Shown here in pieces: positions 54,861 through 63,187 of a stretch of DNA of 64,000 nucleotides. Positions within the stretch are counted from its first letter, which is position 1. The number at the start of each line of letters is the position of its first letter. The stretch is from Methylobacterium sp. J-088 (lineage in GTDB: Bacteria > Pseudomonadota > Alphaproteobacteria > Rhizobiales > Beijerinckiaceae): contig NZ_JAKSYH010000114.1 in assembly GCF_022829295.1 (NCBI RefSeq), positions 62,001-126,000 of the forward strand. The letters run 5' to 3'. The position numbers and the translations under genes were made by a program. Under the pieces are notes generated by a model. The model worked only from the letters and a program-made list of their open reading frames with translations. It was not told where the DNA came from and did not search any database.

Positions 54861-55237
54861 GCGGAGGTCGCCGCCCCACCGGCGGCGGCGGCCCGGCCGC
54901 CGCCGCCGCTCCAGAAGCCGAGGCGGGCTCGGCGCCGCAAACCGTATCCAGACACAATCCTGTCGTTGTCTCCGATCGCGTCCGCACGCAGCCAGAACAA
55001 TCTTCGCCTCTAGAGCAGTATCATCTCTTATCTCGCGCTAGAACAGATCCGAAAATCGATAAAGCCGCGCGTCAATACCTGAAATATCTGAACTTGGATT
55101 TTTGCATTCGCATCGAGATATACATTGAGCACAAATCTTAGGCATGCTACGGATGCGGCACGCCAAAGATCGATCATCTGTACAATCAGTCCTGTTTCAT
55201 CGAGCGTATTGCGCATACTCTGCTGGATGCATCCGAG
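54861..55237. other. AT-rich upstream region of the chemoreceptor gene
   Basis: 377 bases. The first part holds a GC hairpin; from about 55015 the DNA is AT-rich and probably contains the promoter of the chemoreceptor. A leftward 62-codon frame ending near 55028 has no ribosome-binding site or family and was not called. Confidence 0.45.
54881..54907. terminator. GC palindrome, likely terminator of the DUF892 gene
   Basis: GGCGGCGGCGGCC pairs with GGCCGCCGCCGCC around one central base (perfect palindrome); stem of at least 10-12 bp, beginning 20 bases after the stop codon. No T-run. Confidence 0.55.
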
Positions 55238-56935
55238 ATGAAAATCCTCAATAATGTAAAAATTCTAACCAAGATTGCGATGCCATTGCTCATCACGATG
55301 CTGGTGAGCGCGATTACGGTCGTTTACGCACTCAATACCATGCACGTTATCCGGGAGCGCAGCGGCTACGTCGCGGAGTATCTCACCGTCCGGCTGGCCG
55401 GCCTGCAGAGCGCGCGGATCCACCTCGGTGACGCCGCGCTCATGAACCGCAACCTGATGATCGGCGAACCGAAATCCGACCTCGCCAAGTTCGAGGATAA
55501 CTACAACGCGGCCGCCAAGGCGACGCTCGACGATCTCGACCGCATCATCGCGGCGTCGCGGTCGGCCGACGATGCGGAAAAGGCCCAGAAGATCCGCCGG
55601 ATCACCGCCCCGCTGTTCGAGATGGTCGCGAACAGCAACACCGCAGCCCTCGATGGCGACCGCGCTGCGGCCCTCCAGATCTCGTTCAAGGACGCATCCG
55701 GGTTGCGCACGGCCTTCCACGCGGCGATGCAGGCCCAGATCGCCGACCTGGAACGCCGGATTGACGACGGCAAGCACGCCACGCAGGCCGATGTCGAGCG
55801 GGGGACCACCATCTTGATCACCACGGCCGTGGCGGGGCTGCTCGCGTCCCTGGCGGTGGCCGGCGCGATCGCGGTGTCTGGGATCACCCGCCCCCTCGAC
55901 AGCCTGGTCGCCGCCCTGCAGCGCATGGCGAATGGCGAGACCGACGCCACGCTCGCGGAGGCGGCCCGTCGGGACGAGATCGGCGCGGTCGGCCGCGCCG
56001 TCGAAGGTATCAAGGCCATGGTCGCCCGCAGCGCCGTCGAGGAGGCGGAGCGCCGGCACGCGGTCGAGGCCGCCTCCGCCGTCGAGCGCAAGCGCGCCAT
56101 GGTGGCGTTGGCCGACGCCTTCGAGCGGGCCATAGCCGGCATCGTCGGGATGGTCTCGAGCGCGGCCGCCGAGCTGCAGGCCACGGCCGGACGGATGTCG
56201 GCCAGCGCCCAGGAGGCCGCCAGCCAGTCCACCACCGTGGCGGCCGCCGCCGAGCAGGCCGCCGCCAACGTCAACACGGTGGCGGCGGCCACCGAGGAAC
56301 TCGGCAGCTCCATCCAGGAGATCAGCCGGCAGGTGACCGGCTCGACCGACCTCGCCCGGCGGGCCGTCGGCGAGGCCGACCAGACCGCCGCCCAGGTCTC
56401 CGCCCTGAGCGACGCGGCGAGCCGGGTCGGCGACGTGGTGCAGCTGATCTCGAACATCGCGGCCCAGACCAACCTGCTGGCGCTCAACGCGACGATCGAG
56501 GCGGCCCGGGCCGGCGAGGCGGGCCGGGGCTTCGCGGTGGTCGCCGCCGAGGTCAAGGCGCTGGCCGGCCAGACCGCCAAGGCCACCGAAGAGATCGCCG
56601 GCCAGATGGCCCGGATCCAGGGCGCGACCGGCGAAACGGTGGGGGCCATCGGGACGATCACCGGGCGCATCCGCGAGATCAACGCCGTCGCGGCGACGAT
56701 CGCGGCGGCCGTCGAGCAGCAGGGGGCGGCCACGCAGGAGATCGTGCGCAACGTCGGTCAGGCCACGGCCGGCACCCAGCAGGTGACCGACAACATCGCC
56801 GGCGTGGCCCAGGCCTCGGAGCAGACCGGCCGGGCGGCCGACCGGGTGTTCACGGCGGCGACCGACCTGTCGCGCCAGTCCGAGCAGCTCGCGTCCGAGG
56901 TCGAACGGTTCCTCAACACCGTGCGGGCGGCGTGA
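55238..56935 (+). CDS. Methyl-accepting chemotaxis protein
   Basis: A 565-residue chemoreceptor. First membrane helix about residues 10-32 ([20 protein letters not shown]), a periplasmic four-helix-bundle sensor of about 155 residues, second helix about 190-212 ([21 protein letters not shown]), then HAMP ([17 protein letters not shown]). The signalling tip is intact: [20 protein letters not shown]. Methylation helices flank it. It has no CheR-tether pentapeptide at the C-terminus. The sensor has no recognisable ligand-binding subfamily. The first codons are AT-rich, unlike the rest. Confidence 0.94.
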   Translation: MKILNNVKILTKIAMPLLITMLVSAITVVYALNTMHVIRERSGYVAEYLTVRLAGLQSARIHLGDAALMNRNLMIGEPKSDLAKFEDNYNAAAKATLDDLDRIIAASRSADDAEKAQKIRRITAPLFEMVANSNTAALDGDRAAALQISFKDASGLRTAFHAAMQAQIADLERRIDDGKHATQADVERGTTILITTAVAGLLASLAVAGAIAVSGITRPLDSLVAALQRMANGETDATLAEAARRDEIGAVGRAVEGIKAMVARSAVEEAERRHAVEAASAVERKRAMVALADAFERAIAGIVGMVSSAAAELQATAGRMSASAQEAASQSTTVAAAAEQAAANVNTVAAATEELGSSIQEISRQVTGSTDLARRAVGEADQTAAQVSALSDAASRVGDVVQLISNIAAQTNLLALNATIEAARAGEAGRGFAVVAAEVKALAGQTAKATEEIAGQMARIQGATGETVGAIGTITGRIREINAVAATIAAAVEQQGAATQEIVRNVGQATAGTQQVTDNIAGVAQASEQTGRAADRVFTAATDLSRQSEQLASEVERFLNTVRAA

Positions 56936-56944
56936 GGGCCGCCG

Positions 56945-57286
56945 TCAGTTCGGCTTCTCGACCGCGCTGAGCGGCGTCCAGTAGCAGCGCTCCTGCCCCG
57001 CCGCCGGCGCGATGCAGCCATAGGTCGTCGTCCGGCTCTCGAGCCGGACCGCCTCGCCGGGCGTCCAGTTCCGGCACTCGCCGCTCGCGAGGCTGCCCCG
57101 CAGGAGCTGCCCGAACCCCGACTCGTCGCCGGCCATGACCAGCTTGAACAGGCGGTCCGTGACCTCCTGGGTGTGACAGCCGAACCGGCCCTGAACGATC
57201 GTCTCGGCCCGGGCGGGCCGGGGCAGGGCGGTCGCGGCGAACAGGGCCAGGACGGGGAGGGTGAGGATGGGGAGAGCGAAGCGCAT
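56945..57286 (-). CDS. Exported hypothetical protein
   Basis: A 113-residue protein with a signal peptide (FALPILTLPVLALFAATAL, cleaved near RPARAE) and a mature part of about 85 residues with four cysteines (FGCHTQE, GECRNWTPG, YGCIAP, RCYWTP) that could form two disulfides. No membrane segment after the leader and no recognised family. The ATG giving MRFALPIL is preferred over an open upstream extension without signal-like sequence. Immediately downstream of mazG on the same strand (about 80 bases), but a functional link is not evident. Confidence 0.72.
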   Translation of the reverse strand: MRFALPILTLPVLALFAATALPRPARAETIVQGRFGCHTQEVTDRLFKLVMAGDESGFGQLLRGSLASGECRNWTPGEAVRLESRTTTYGCIAPAAGQERCYWTPLSAVEKPN

Positions 57287-57363
57287 GGGCGGCACCATAT
57301 CCGGCGGTTGAGGTCTGTCGAGCCCCCGGACGCGCAGCACCCCGCGCAGGATCGTCGCGCCGG

Positions 57364-58227
57364 TTATACGGCCCGCTCCGCCTCGTCGCGCTTCACCGCC
57401 TGCCACGCGGCCTCCATGGCGGCCAGCTCCGCGCGGCCGAGTTCGCCCCCGGCCGCCGCCAGATGCGCCGCCATCGCGGCGAAGCGACGCTCGAACTTGG
57501 CGGTGCCGTCGCGCAGCGCCGCCTCCGGGTCGATCCCGGCATGCCGGGCGAGGTTGGCCACCGAGAACAGCAGGTCGCCGATCTCGTCCGCCACGGCCCG
57601 CCGGTCGCCCGCCGCCAGGGCCTCGGCGACCTCGTCGGTCTCCTCGCGGACCTTGCCGATCACCTGGGCGGCGTTGTCCCAGTCGAAGCCGTAGCCGGCC
57701 GCCCGCCGGGAGATTTTTTCAGCGCGGGCCAGCGCCGGCAGCGCCAGGGCGACCCCGCCCAGCGGGTCCGGCGCGGTTTGCGCTTCGCCGCGCGCGGCGC
57801 GTTCCTGCGCCTTGATTGCCGCCCATTGCGCCTCGACCTGCGCCGGGTCGCGCAAGGCAGAGCCCTCCGGCAGCAGCGACCCGTCCGGCGCGAAGACGTG
57901 CGGGTGGCGGCGGATCAGCTTGTCGGCGATGGCGCGGGCCACGTCGTCGAACGCGAAGGCGCCCTGCTCCTCGGCCATGCGGGCCTGGAATACCACCTGG
58001 AGGAGCAGGTCGCCGAGTTCGTCGCGCAGGTCGTCGCGGTCGCCCCGCGCCACCGCGTCGGCGACCTCGTAGGCCTCCTCGATCGTGTAGGGCACGATGG
58101 TGGCGGGGGTCTGCGCCACGTCCCAGGCGCAGCCGCGGACGGGGTCGCGCAAGGCCGCCATGATGCGCAGGAGCCGGCCCAATTCCGTCTCCGCCGACCC
58201 GTCGCCCGACTCGTGTGTCTCGCTCAT
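57364..58227 (-). CDS. mazG: Nucleoside triphosphate pyrophosphohydrolase MazG
   Basis: A 287-residue all-alpha NTP pyrophosphohydrolase with two MazG domains. The first shows ALRDPVRGCAWDVAQT and PYTIEEAYEVADAV, then LRDELGDLLLQVVFQA; the second has KVREETDEVAEAL and VADEIGDLLFSVANLARH. The EExxE and ExxD metal-ligand patterns are present in both. It is longer than most toxin-linked forms and similar to E. coli MazG, which cleans up aberrant nucleotides and lowers ppGpp. It is not linked to the mazEF locus here. The ATG giving MSETHESGDG is chosen. Confidence 0.94.
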   Translation of the reverse strand: MSETHESGDGSAETELGRLLRIMAALRDPVRGCAWDVAQTPATIVPYTIEEAYEVADAVARGDRDDLRDELGDLLLQVVFQARMAEEQGAFAFDDVARAIADKLIRRHPHVFAPDGSLLPEGSALRDPAQVEAQWAAIKAQERAARGEAQTAPDPLGGVALALPALARAEKISRRAAGYGFDWDNAAQVIGKVREETDEVAEALAAGDRRAVADEIGDLLFSVANLARHAGIDPEAALRDGTAKFERRFAAMAAHLAAAGGELGRAELAAMEAAWQAVKRDEAERAV

Positions 58228-58275
58228 GCCGATGGGGTTAGAGCCGTTCCCGACCGCGTGGCAACAGGGTCCCCG

Positions 58276-58407
58276 GGTTTCCAAAGGGCGTGCCCTTTGG
58301 CGGGTGCTCAGGGTGGAACCCTGAGATCGGGCGAAGCCCGACACCGGACGAGGTCCGGCACCAGGGCTCCGCCCTGGACCCGCGAAAGGTCTCGACCTTT
58401 CGAAACC
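58276..58407. repeat. Intergenic palindromic repeat, copy C
   Basis: Begins GGTTTCCAAAGGGC and ends ACCTTTCGAAACC, with inner hairpins AAAGGGCGTGCCCTTT, GGGTGGAACCC, GGGCGAAGCCC, CCGGACGAGGTCCGG and CCAGGGCTCCGCCCTGG. Longest copy; it follows the 3' end of the TonB receptor gene. Confidence 0.85.
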
Positions 58408-58428
58408 AGGACTCGAGGAGCGTTCACC

Positions 58429-60693
58429 TCACCACTTGTAGCTGACCTTCGCCAGCACCCGCCGGGCGTCGCCGTAGAAGCAGGACACGCTCGACTGGCA
58501 GGAGGCGACGAAGCGCCGGTCGCCGATGTTCGAGGCGTTCACCTGGAAGCGCCAGTTCTCGTAATCGTAGTGCACCTGCGCGTCGAACAGCACGTAGTCG
58601 GGCACCCGCAGGGTGTTGGCCACGTCTGCGAACGAGCTGCCGACGTAGCGCACGCCGCCGCCGAAGCCGAAGCCGCGCCACGGCCCGAGCGGGATGGTGT
58701 AGTCGGCAAACAGCGAGGCGAGCGTCTGCGGGATGTTGACCGGTGTCTTGCCGACCCGCACCGGATCGGGATCCCGCAGGGTTGAGAAGTCGAACTTGGT
58801 GAAGGAGGCCACGAGGTTGAGCCCGTCGGCGACGTTGGCCACGAGCTGCGCCTCGAAGCCGGTGGAGCGCACTTCGCCGACCTGCGTCTGGAAGATCGTG
58901 TTCACCGGGTTGGGGGTGAGCACGTTGTTGCGGTGGATGTCGAAGCCCGCCAGCGTCAGGAAGTAGCCCTGGCCGGGCGGCTCGAACTTGACGCCGCCCT
59001 CGACCTGATCGCCGGTATCGGGCTTGAAGGTCCGGTTGTTGATGTCCACGCCGATCTCGGGCTGGAACGAGGTCGCGTACATGATGTAGGGCGCGAGGCC
59101 GAAGTCGAAATTGTAGATCGCCGCCGCCCGGTAGGTGAAGGCACTGTCGTTGCGGCCATTGGTGTTGGCGGGCGTCAGGCGATCGTAGACGGTGTTCTGG
59201 ACGAAATCCTGGCGGCCGCCGAGGATCAGGGTCAGCTCCGGCGTGAGCTTGATCTGATCCTGGAAGTACAGGCCGACCTGCTGGAACGAGTTGGCGTTGA
59301 TCAGGTAGGGCGCGGCCGAGACCGTCTGCGGGCCGTAAGCGGGCGCGAGGATGTTCAGGTCGGGGCCGGGGAAGCCCGAGGCCTGGTTGTCGTGGATCTG
59401 GAAGTTCCGGTACTCCACGCCCATCAGGAAATCGTGGCGGAAGAACCCGTCGGAGAACTTGGCCTCGGCCTGGGTGTCGACATCGAGCTGCGCGACCTTG
59501 GCGGAATCCCGGAACAGGTAGCGGCCGAGCTGCGTCTGGAGCGGATCGGTGTAGCCGAGCTGGCCGATGTAGGAATTCTGGTAGCTCTGCGTGTAGGCGT
59601 AGCGGGCGTTCTGGCGCACCGCCCAGGTGTCGTCGAAGACGTGCTCGAACTCGTAGCCGATGAAGGCCTGATCGCGCTGGTAGGTGTTGAAGCCGGCATC
59701 GCCCACGTTGAGCGAGCGCGGGATGCGCAGGCCCAACACGGTCGGCCGCACCGTGCCGGAATAGGGCAGGAAGTTCGCGGTCACTGCCGTGTTGTCGTGC
59801 TGGAAGCTCGACAGCACCGTGAACTTGGTCGATCCGTCCGGCTTATAGGTGAAGGCCGGGGCGATGGAGTAGCTGTCGTCCGGCGCACCCTGGACCTGCG
59901 TGCCGCCGTTGCGGGCATAGCCGGTGAGCCGGGTGAACCAGTGCCCCTCCCGGTCGGCCGGGCCGCCGACGTCGAAGGCGGCGTAGCGCTGGTCGAACGA
60001 GCCGCCGCCCACTTCGATGTAGCCGAACGGATTTTCGGTCGGGCGCTTGCTGATCTGATTGATCAGGCCGCCGGGATTGCCGGCGCCGAACAGTACCGCC
60101 GAGGGGCCGCGCAGCACCTCGATCCGCTCCAGCCCGAACGTGTTCACCCGGCTGTAGGCGAAGCCGTAGTTCAGGAGCTGCAGGCCGTTGAGGTAGAGGC
60201 CGTAATCGCTGACCACGAAGCCGCGGAGCTGGAAGAAGTCGAGGCGGGTGTCGGCGCCGAAGGTGCCCGCATAGGTTCCGGCGACGTACTGGGTCGCCTG
60301 GGTGAGGGTCTGGGCGTTCTGGGTGTCGAGCTGCTGGCGGCCGACCACGGTGATCGATTGCGGCGTCTCGATCAGCGGCGTGTTGGTCTTGGTGGCGGTG
60401 GCCGAGCGCTTCGCCACGAAGCCGTCGATCGGGCCGGTCGGGCTCTCCACCGCCCGCGCGCCCGCCCCGGCCCGGGCCGCGACCGGGGCACCGCCGCCCT
60501 GGCTCTCGACGCTCAGCTCCTCGAGCTGCACGCTGCCCCCGGCCGGGGGATTGCTCAGCGCCCCGCGGCGCGGCGGCGTCGCGTCCTGCGCAAGGCTCGG
60601 CGCGGCCTGGGCCAGGACGGCAAGGGAGGCGCCGGCCAGGAGGGCCCGCAGGGTGGCGCCGCTCGTGTTGAAGGGGGGATAAGCAACGCGCAT
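58429..60693 (-). CDS. TonB-dependent siderophore receptor
   Basis: A 754-residue outer-membrane siderophore receptor. Signal peptide (ATLRALLAGASLAVLAQAAPSLAQ), a variable Gly/Ala-rich linker with a TonB-box-like stretch near residue 55 (VQLEELSVESQG), then the plug (IETPQSITVVGRQQLDTQNA, FFQLRGF, LERIEVLRGPSAVLFGAGNP, PGGLINQISKRP). The barrel ends ARRVLAKVSYKW with a terminal aromatic residue, as required for outer-membrane insertion. It resembles the FpvA/FhuE-like receptors for ferric hydroxamates or related siderophores. Upstream is a good Irr-type iron box (60770-60786), so iron limitation should induce it. Confidence 0.94.
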   Translation of the reverse strand: MRVAYPPFNTSGATLRALLAGASLAVLAQAAPSLAQDATPPRRGALSNPPAGGSVQLEELSVESQGGGAPVAARAGAGARAVESPTGPIDGFVAKRSATATKTNTPLIETPQSITVVGRQQLDTQNAQTLTQATQYVAGTYAGTFGADTRLDFFQLRGFVVSDYGLYLNGLQLLNYGFAYSRVNTFGLERIEVLRGPSAVLFGAGNPGGLINQISKRPTENPFGYIEVGGGSFDQRYAAFDVGGPADREGHWFTRLTGYARNGGTQVQGAPDDSYSIAPAFTYKPDGSTKFTVLSSFQHDNTAVTANFLPYSGTVRPTVLGLRIPRSLNVGDAGFNTYQRDQAFIGYEFEHVFDDTWAVRQNARYAYTQSYQNSYIGQLGYTDPLQTQLGRYLFRDSAKVAQLDVDTQAEAKFSDGFFRHDFLMGVEYRNFQIHDNQASGFPGPDLNILAPAYGPQTVSAAPYLINANSFQQVGLYFQDQIKLTPELTLILGGRQDFVQNTVYDRLTPANTNGRNDSAFTYRAAAIYNFDFGLAPYIMYATSFQPEIGVDINNRTFKPDTGDQVEGGVKFEPPGQGYFLTLAGFDIHRNNVLTPNPVNTIFQTQVGEVRSTGFEAQLVANVADGLNLVASFTKFDFSTLRDPDPVRVGKTPVNIPQTLASLFADYTIPLGPWRGFGFGGGVRYVGSSFADVANTLRVPDYVLFDAQVHYDYENWRFQVNASNIGDRRFVASCQSSVSCFYGDARRVLAKVSYKW

Positions 60694-60769
60694 GGGACCT
60701 GGCCGTGTCGGGCGGAACGGGCAGCCGACCGCGTTCGCCGGGAAGGGCTCCGGCGTTGCTATCGCGCTG

Positions 60770-60786
60770 TTTAGAATTGTGCTAAA
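60770..60786 (-). promoter_or_regulatory. Irr/ICE-type iron-control box
   Basis: TTTAGAATTGTGCTAAA matches the ICE consensus TTTAGAA-N3-TTCTAAA at 13 of its 14 defined positions and has inverted arms. It lies about 75 bases upstream of the TonB receptor start. In alphaproteobacteria, Irr binds such sites under iron limitation. Confidence 0.7.
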
Positions 60787-61080
60787 CTACTGTTGGGATT
60801 GTGTTTTCTTATGTCCGGAGTACGCGCGGTCATGCTTGGCCGCAAGCCGCCCTCGCGCGTCTGGCGACGGCTGTTGCCGCGGCGACACGCTCTGGTAGTG
60901 GGCCTGCGAGCACGCGGATCGTCTTCGGATCGGTCTGACGGGCGGCACGCGTCTCCTTCCCCCGCAAGGGCTACGACGTTCACACCTGAGCCGACGCGCT
61001 CTCCTCCCCTGGCGACCCCGGGTTTGCCCGGGATCGCTCAAGCTTGTGGGGAGGAGTTTGGGGATCGCAGATCCCGCGTG

Positions 61081-61123
61081 GGGTGGTGCAGACGGCACCG
61101 CTGCGGTGCCGCCTGCACCACCC
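61081..61123 (-). terminator. Long hairpin after the alpha/beta hydrolase gene
   Basis: Twenty-base arms (61081-61100 and 61104-61123, core GGTGCAGACGGCACCG) with a three-base loop. One mismatch as written becomes a G-U wobble in minus-strand RNA, giving a nearly complete 20-bp stem in the transcript of the leftward hydrolase gene. A second hairpin, CCCTCCCC-GCAAG-GGGGAGGG, lies at about 61135-61155. Confidence 0.65.
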
Positions 61124-61241
61124 CCACCCCTGGCCCCTCCCCGCAAGGGGGAGGGAAAAGCGCTTTTTTCTGAGAGGGGTGAGTGTCCGGCAGAGACGTG
61201 TGAATCCGCTGGCCCGCAGAGGGGGGAGGGCGCGTGGCCGC

Positions 61242-62570
61242 CTACTTCACGCGCCCCGCGAGCCACGCGGCCAGAACGTCAGCCACGGCATCGCTGTTCG
61301 TCTCCAGCATCATCATGTGGCCGTTGCCGTGCAGGCCCCGGTCGGCGAGCGCGATCACGTCGGGCTTGGCCCCGGCCTGGGTCAGGAAGGCGGCCGTGCA
61401 GGCATCGTAGGTGGCGTGGAACGAGGCCTCGGCGGTCACCAGCACGGTCGGCACCTTGGCGAGGTTCGGCAGGGTCCGGGCGGGCTCGCCCTGGAGCCAG
61501 CAGCGGATCCGCCCGTCCCCCGCCTTGGGTTCGGAACCCTTGGCGTCCGACCCCTTGGATTCCACCCCCTTGGATTCCACCCCCTTGGCGTCCTGTGCCA
61601 CCACCAGATCCTCGGGCGCCTTGACGGGCGGGTCGAAGGTCAGCGGCATGCGGGTCAGCCCGTAGGCCCGGGCGCGGCCGTCGCCGCTCTTCTCCCAGAA
61701 CTCCTTGCCGCCGCGGAACTGCACGTCGAAGAACGGCGGCCCGCTCGGCTCGACCGCCACATGCGCCTTCACGAGGTCGGGCCGCGCATCCGAGGCCGCC
61801 CAGCCGAACAGGGAGGCCTGGCCGTGGGTCAGCAGGATCGCCGGTCCGATCTTCTCCAGCAGCGCCAGCAGCGCCGGATCGACCAGCTCCTCGGTCTGCT
61901 GGGTGTTGGCGAGGAACGGCACTTGGCTGGCAAAGAACTGGTCGAAGCCGACATTGCCCTGCACCCCGGGTCCCCCGGGCCAGCGGGTGTGGAGCTTGGC
62001 CTGCGGGTACAGGTCGTAGACCTCCGGGGCCGTGTGGGTCCGCTCCAGGCTGCGGGTCCCGAGGCGGTCGTAGGGACCGTAGACCTCCGGGTTGGTGCCC
62101 GAGCGCCCGCGCCCGACCTGATCGACCACGTAGACCTGATAGCCCTTCTCGACGAAGTGCTGGACCCAGCCCGGACGCCCATCCGCGGTGGCAAGGTAAT
62201 TCACGCCGGTCTGAGCGAGCCCGTGCACCATCACCACGGGGTAGGGCTGCGTGATCCGGGCCGGGGTCCGCGACTGCACGAACATCTGGCCGACCATCAC
62301 GGTCTTGTCGCCGAGCTTCTGGTAGCGGCCGCCGATGTAGAAGTAGCCCGCCCGGGTCACCGGCTCGGCCGGGCCCGGCCCGGGGGGCGACGCCGTGGGC
62401 GGGGCGGCGGACTCGGATGCCGGCCCCGGGGCTGGCCCTTGAGCCGAGCGCTGCACCGGCACCGCGGCCGGCACCGTCCCCTGTGCCCGGGCAGCCCCCC
62501 CGGCCAGGGCCGATACCTGAACGGCGAGCAGCGCCACGAGGGCGCCGTTCGCGATGCCGTTGCCGGCCAT
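61242..62570 (-). CDS. Exported alpha/beta hydrolase (esterase-like)
   Basis: A 442-residue hydrolase. Signal peptide (NGALVALLAVQVSALAGGAA, cleaved near RAQG), a Pro/Ala-rich linker to about residue 70, then an alpha/beta-hydrolase fold. It has YPVVMVHGLAQTGVNYL (oxyanion-side HG), VYVVDQVGRGRSG, a nucleophile candidate in THGQASLFGWAASD (Gly-x-Ser-type), and a C-terminal His in RGLHGNGHMMMLETN. Within the catalytic domain is an unusual Lys/Gly-rich insertion (DAKGVESKGVESKGSDAKGS), encoded by a 15-18-base tandem DNA repeat. Substrate not predictable. Ends in the strong hairpins at 61081. Confidence 0.85.
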   Translation of the reverse strand: MAGNGIANGALVALLAVQVSALAGGAARAQGTVPAAVPVQRSAQGPAPGPASESAAPPTASPPGPGPAEPVTRAGYFYIGGRYQKLGDKTVMVGQMFVQSRTPARITQPYPVVMVHGLAQTGVNYLATADGRPGWVQHFVEKGYQVYVVDQVGRGRSGTNPEVYGPYDRLGTRSLERTHTAPEVYDLYPQAKLHTRWPGGPGVQGNVGFDQFFASQVPFLANTQQTEELVDPALLALLEKIGPAILLTHGQASLFGWAASDARPDLVKAHVAVEPSGPPFFDVQFRGGKEFWEKSGDGRARAYGLTRMPLTFDPPVKAPEDLVVAQDAKGVESKGVESKGSDAKGSEPKAGDGRIRCWLQGEPARTLPNLAKVPTVLVTAEASFHATYDACTAAFLTQAGAKPDVIALADRGLHGNGHMMMLETNSDAVADVLAAWLAGRVK

Positions 62571-62888
62571 GCCGTCTCTCCCGGGCGCACCGTGCTCCGT
62601 GCGGGCGCTTATTGCGGGAAACGCAACGCGCCGCCACCTCAGAAAGCTGCACGCAAGCCGGTTGCGCGGCCTGGGATCCCGGGTGCGACGCGCGCTCCGG
62701 TAAGGAACCGGTCACCACGACCGCAGAACGCGCTATGCCGAGCCCGAACCCAGGCGCATGCCAGGCGCGACCTTGGCGGTGCTGGCGCCGCGCGGCCCGC
62801 GCGCCCACCTTCTGACGGTACCGGCGCCGTGCTCGCCGGCCCCTCGCCCGGATCGCCTCGGGCGAGACCTGAGTTAAGGACCTCCACC
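62571..62888. other. Intergenic region, nothing seen
   Basis: 318 bases between the hydrolase start and a small rightward gene; presumably two promoters. No hairpin, AT-rich stretch or gene of note. Confidence 0.4.
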
Positions 62889-63053
62889 GTGGACCCCGCA
62901 ACAGCCAAGACCCTGGTCTCCGCCGCCCTGGTCGCCTCCATCACCCTGTTCAGCCTCGTGTCGTTCCAGGCGTTCTTCGCCCAGATCGCCGCCGATCTGC
63001 GGGCCGTGCGGGTCCCGGCGCGCACCGACCGCCGGGATCCGCCGCAGGACTGA
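62889..63053 (+). CDS. Small single-span membrane protein
   Basis: A 54-residue protein starting at GTG with AAGGA about 10 bases upstream. Residues about 8-29 (TLVSAALVASITLFSLVSFQ) form one membrane helix, followed by a short helix (FAQIAADLRAV) and a basic tail (RTDRRDPPQD). I recognise no family; such proteins often modulate a membrane enzyme. Coding status is moderate because the frame is open upstream. Confidence 0.5.
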   Translation: MDPATAKTLVSAALVASITLFSLVSFQAFFAQIAADLRAVRVPARTDRRDPPQD

Positions 63054-63055
63054 GG

Positions 63056-63159
63056 GGTTCACAAAGGGCTGAAGCCCTTCGGTGGGTTGTCAGGGCAACG
63101 CCCTGACGGATTCCGGGGCTCCGCCCTGGACCCGCGAAAGGTCTCGACCTTTCGAAACC
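63056..63159. repeat. Intergenic palindromic repeat, copy D
   Basis: Begins GGTTCACAAAGGGC and ends ACCTTTCGAAACC. Inner hairpins: AAGGGCTGAAGCCCTT, TCAGGGCAACGCCCTGA and a GGGGCTCCGCCC segment nearly identical to copy C. It lies between the convergent small gene and the ligase gene. Confidence 0.85.
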
Positions 63160-63187
63160 GGACCTTGGCCGCGCATCGGACAGAGGC

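Larger units (their letters stand above)
60694..61241. other. Intergenic region with iron box and long hairpins
   Basis: 548 bases between two leftward genes. It contains the Irr-like box upstream of the receptor gene, an AT-rich promoter stretch near 60775-60815, and at 61081-61160 a chain of hairpins that end the hydrolase transcript. The rest is without genes I can support. Confidence 0.55.

Noticed and set aside
55028..55216. 62-codon leftward frame upstream of the chemoreceptor gene
   Set aside because: No ribosome-binding site or recognisable family; it lies in an AT-rich promoter region.
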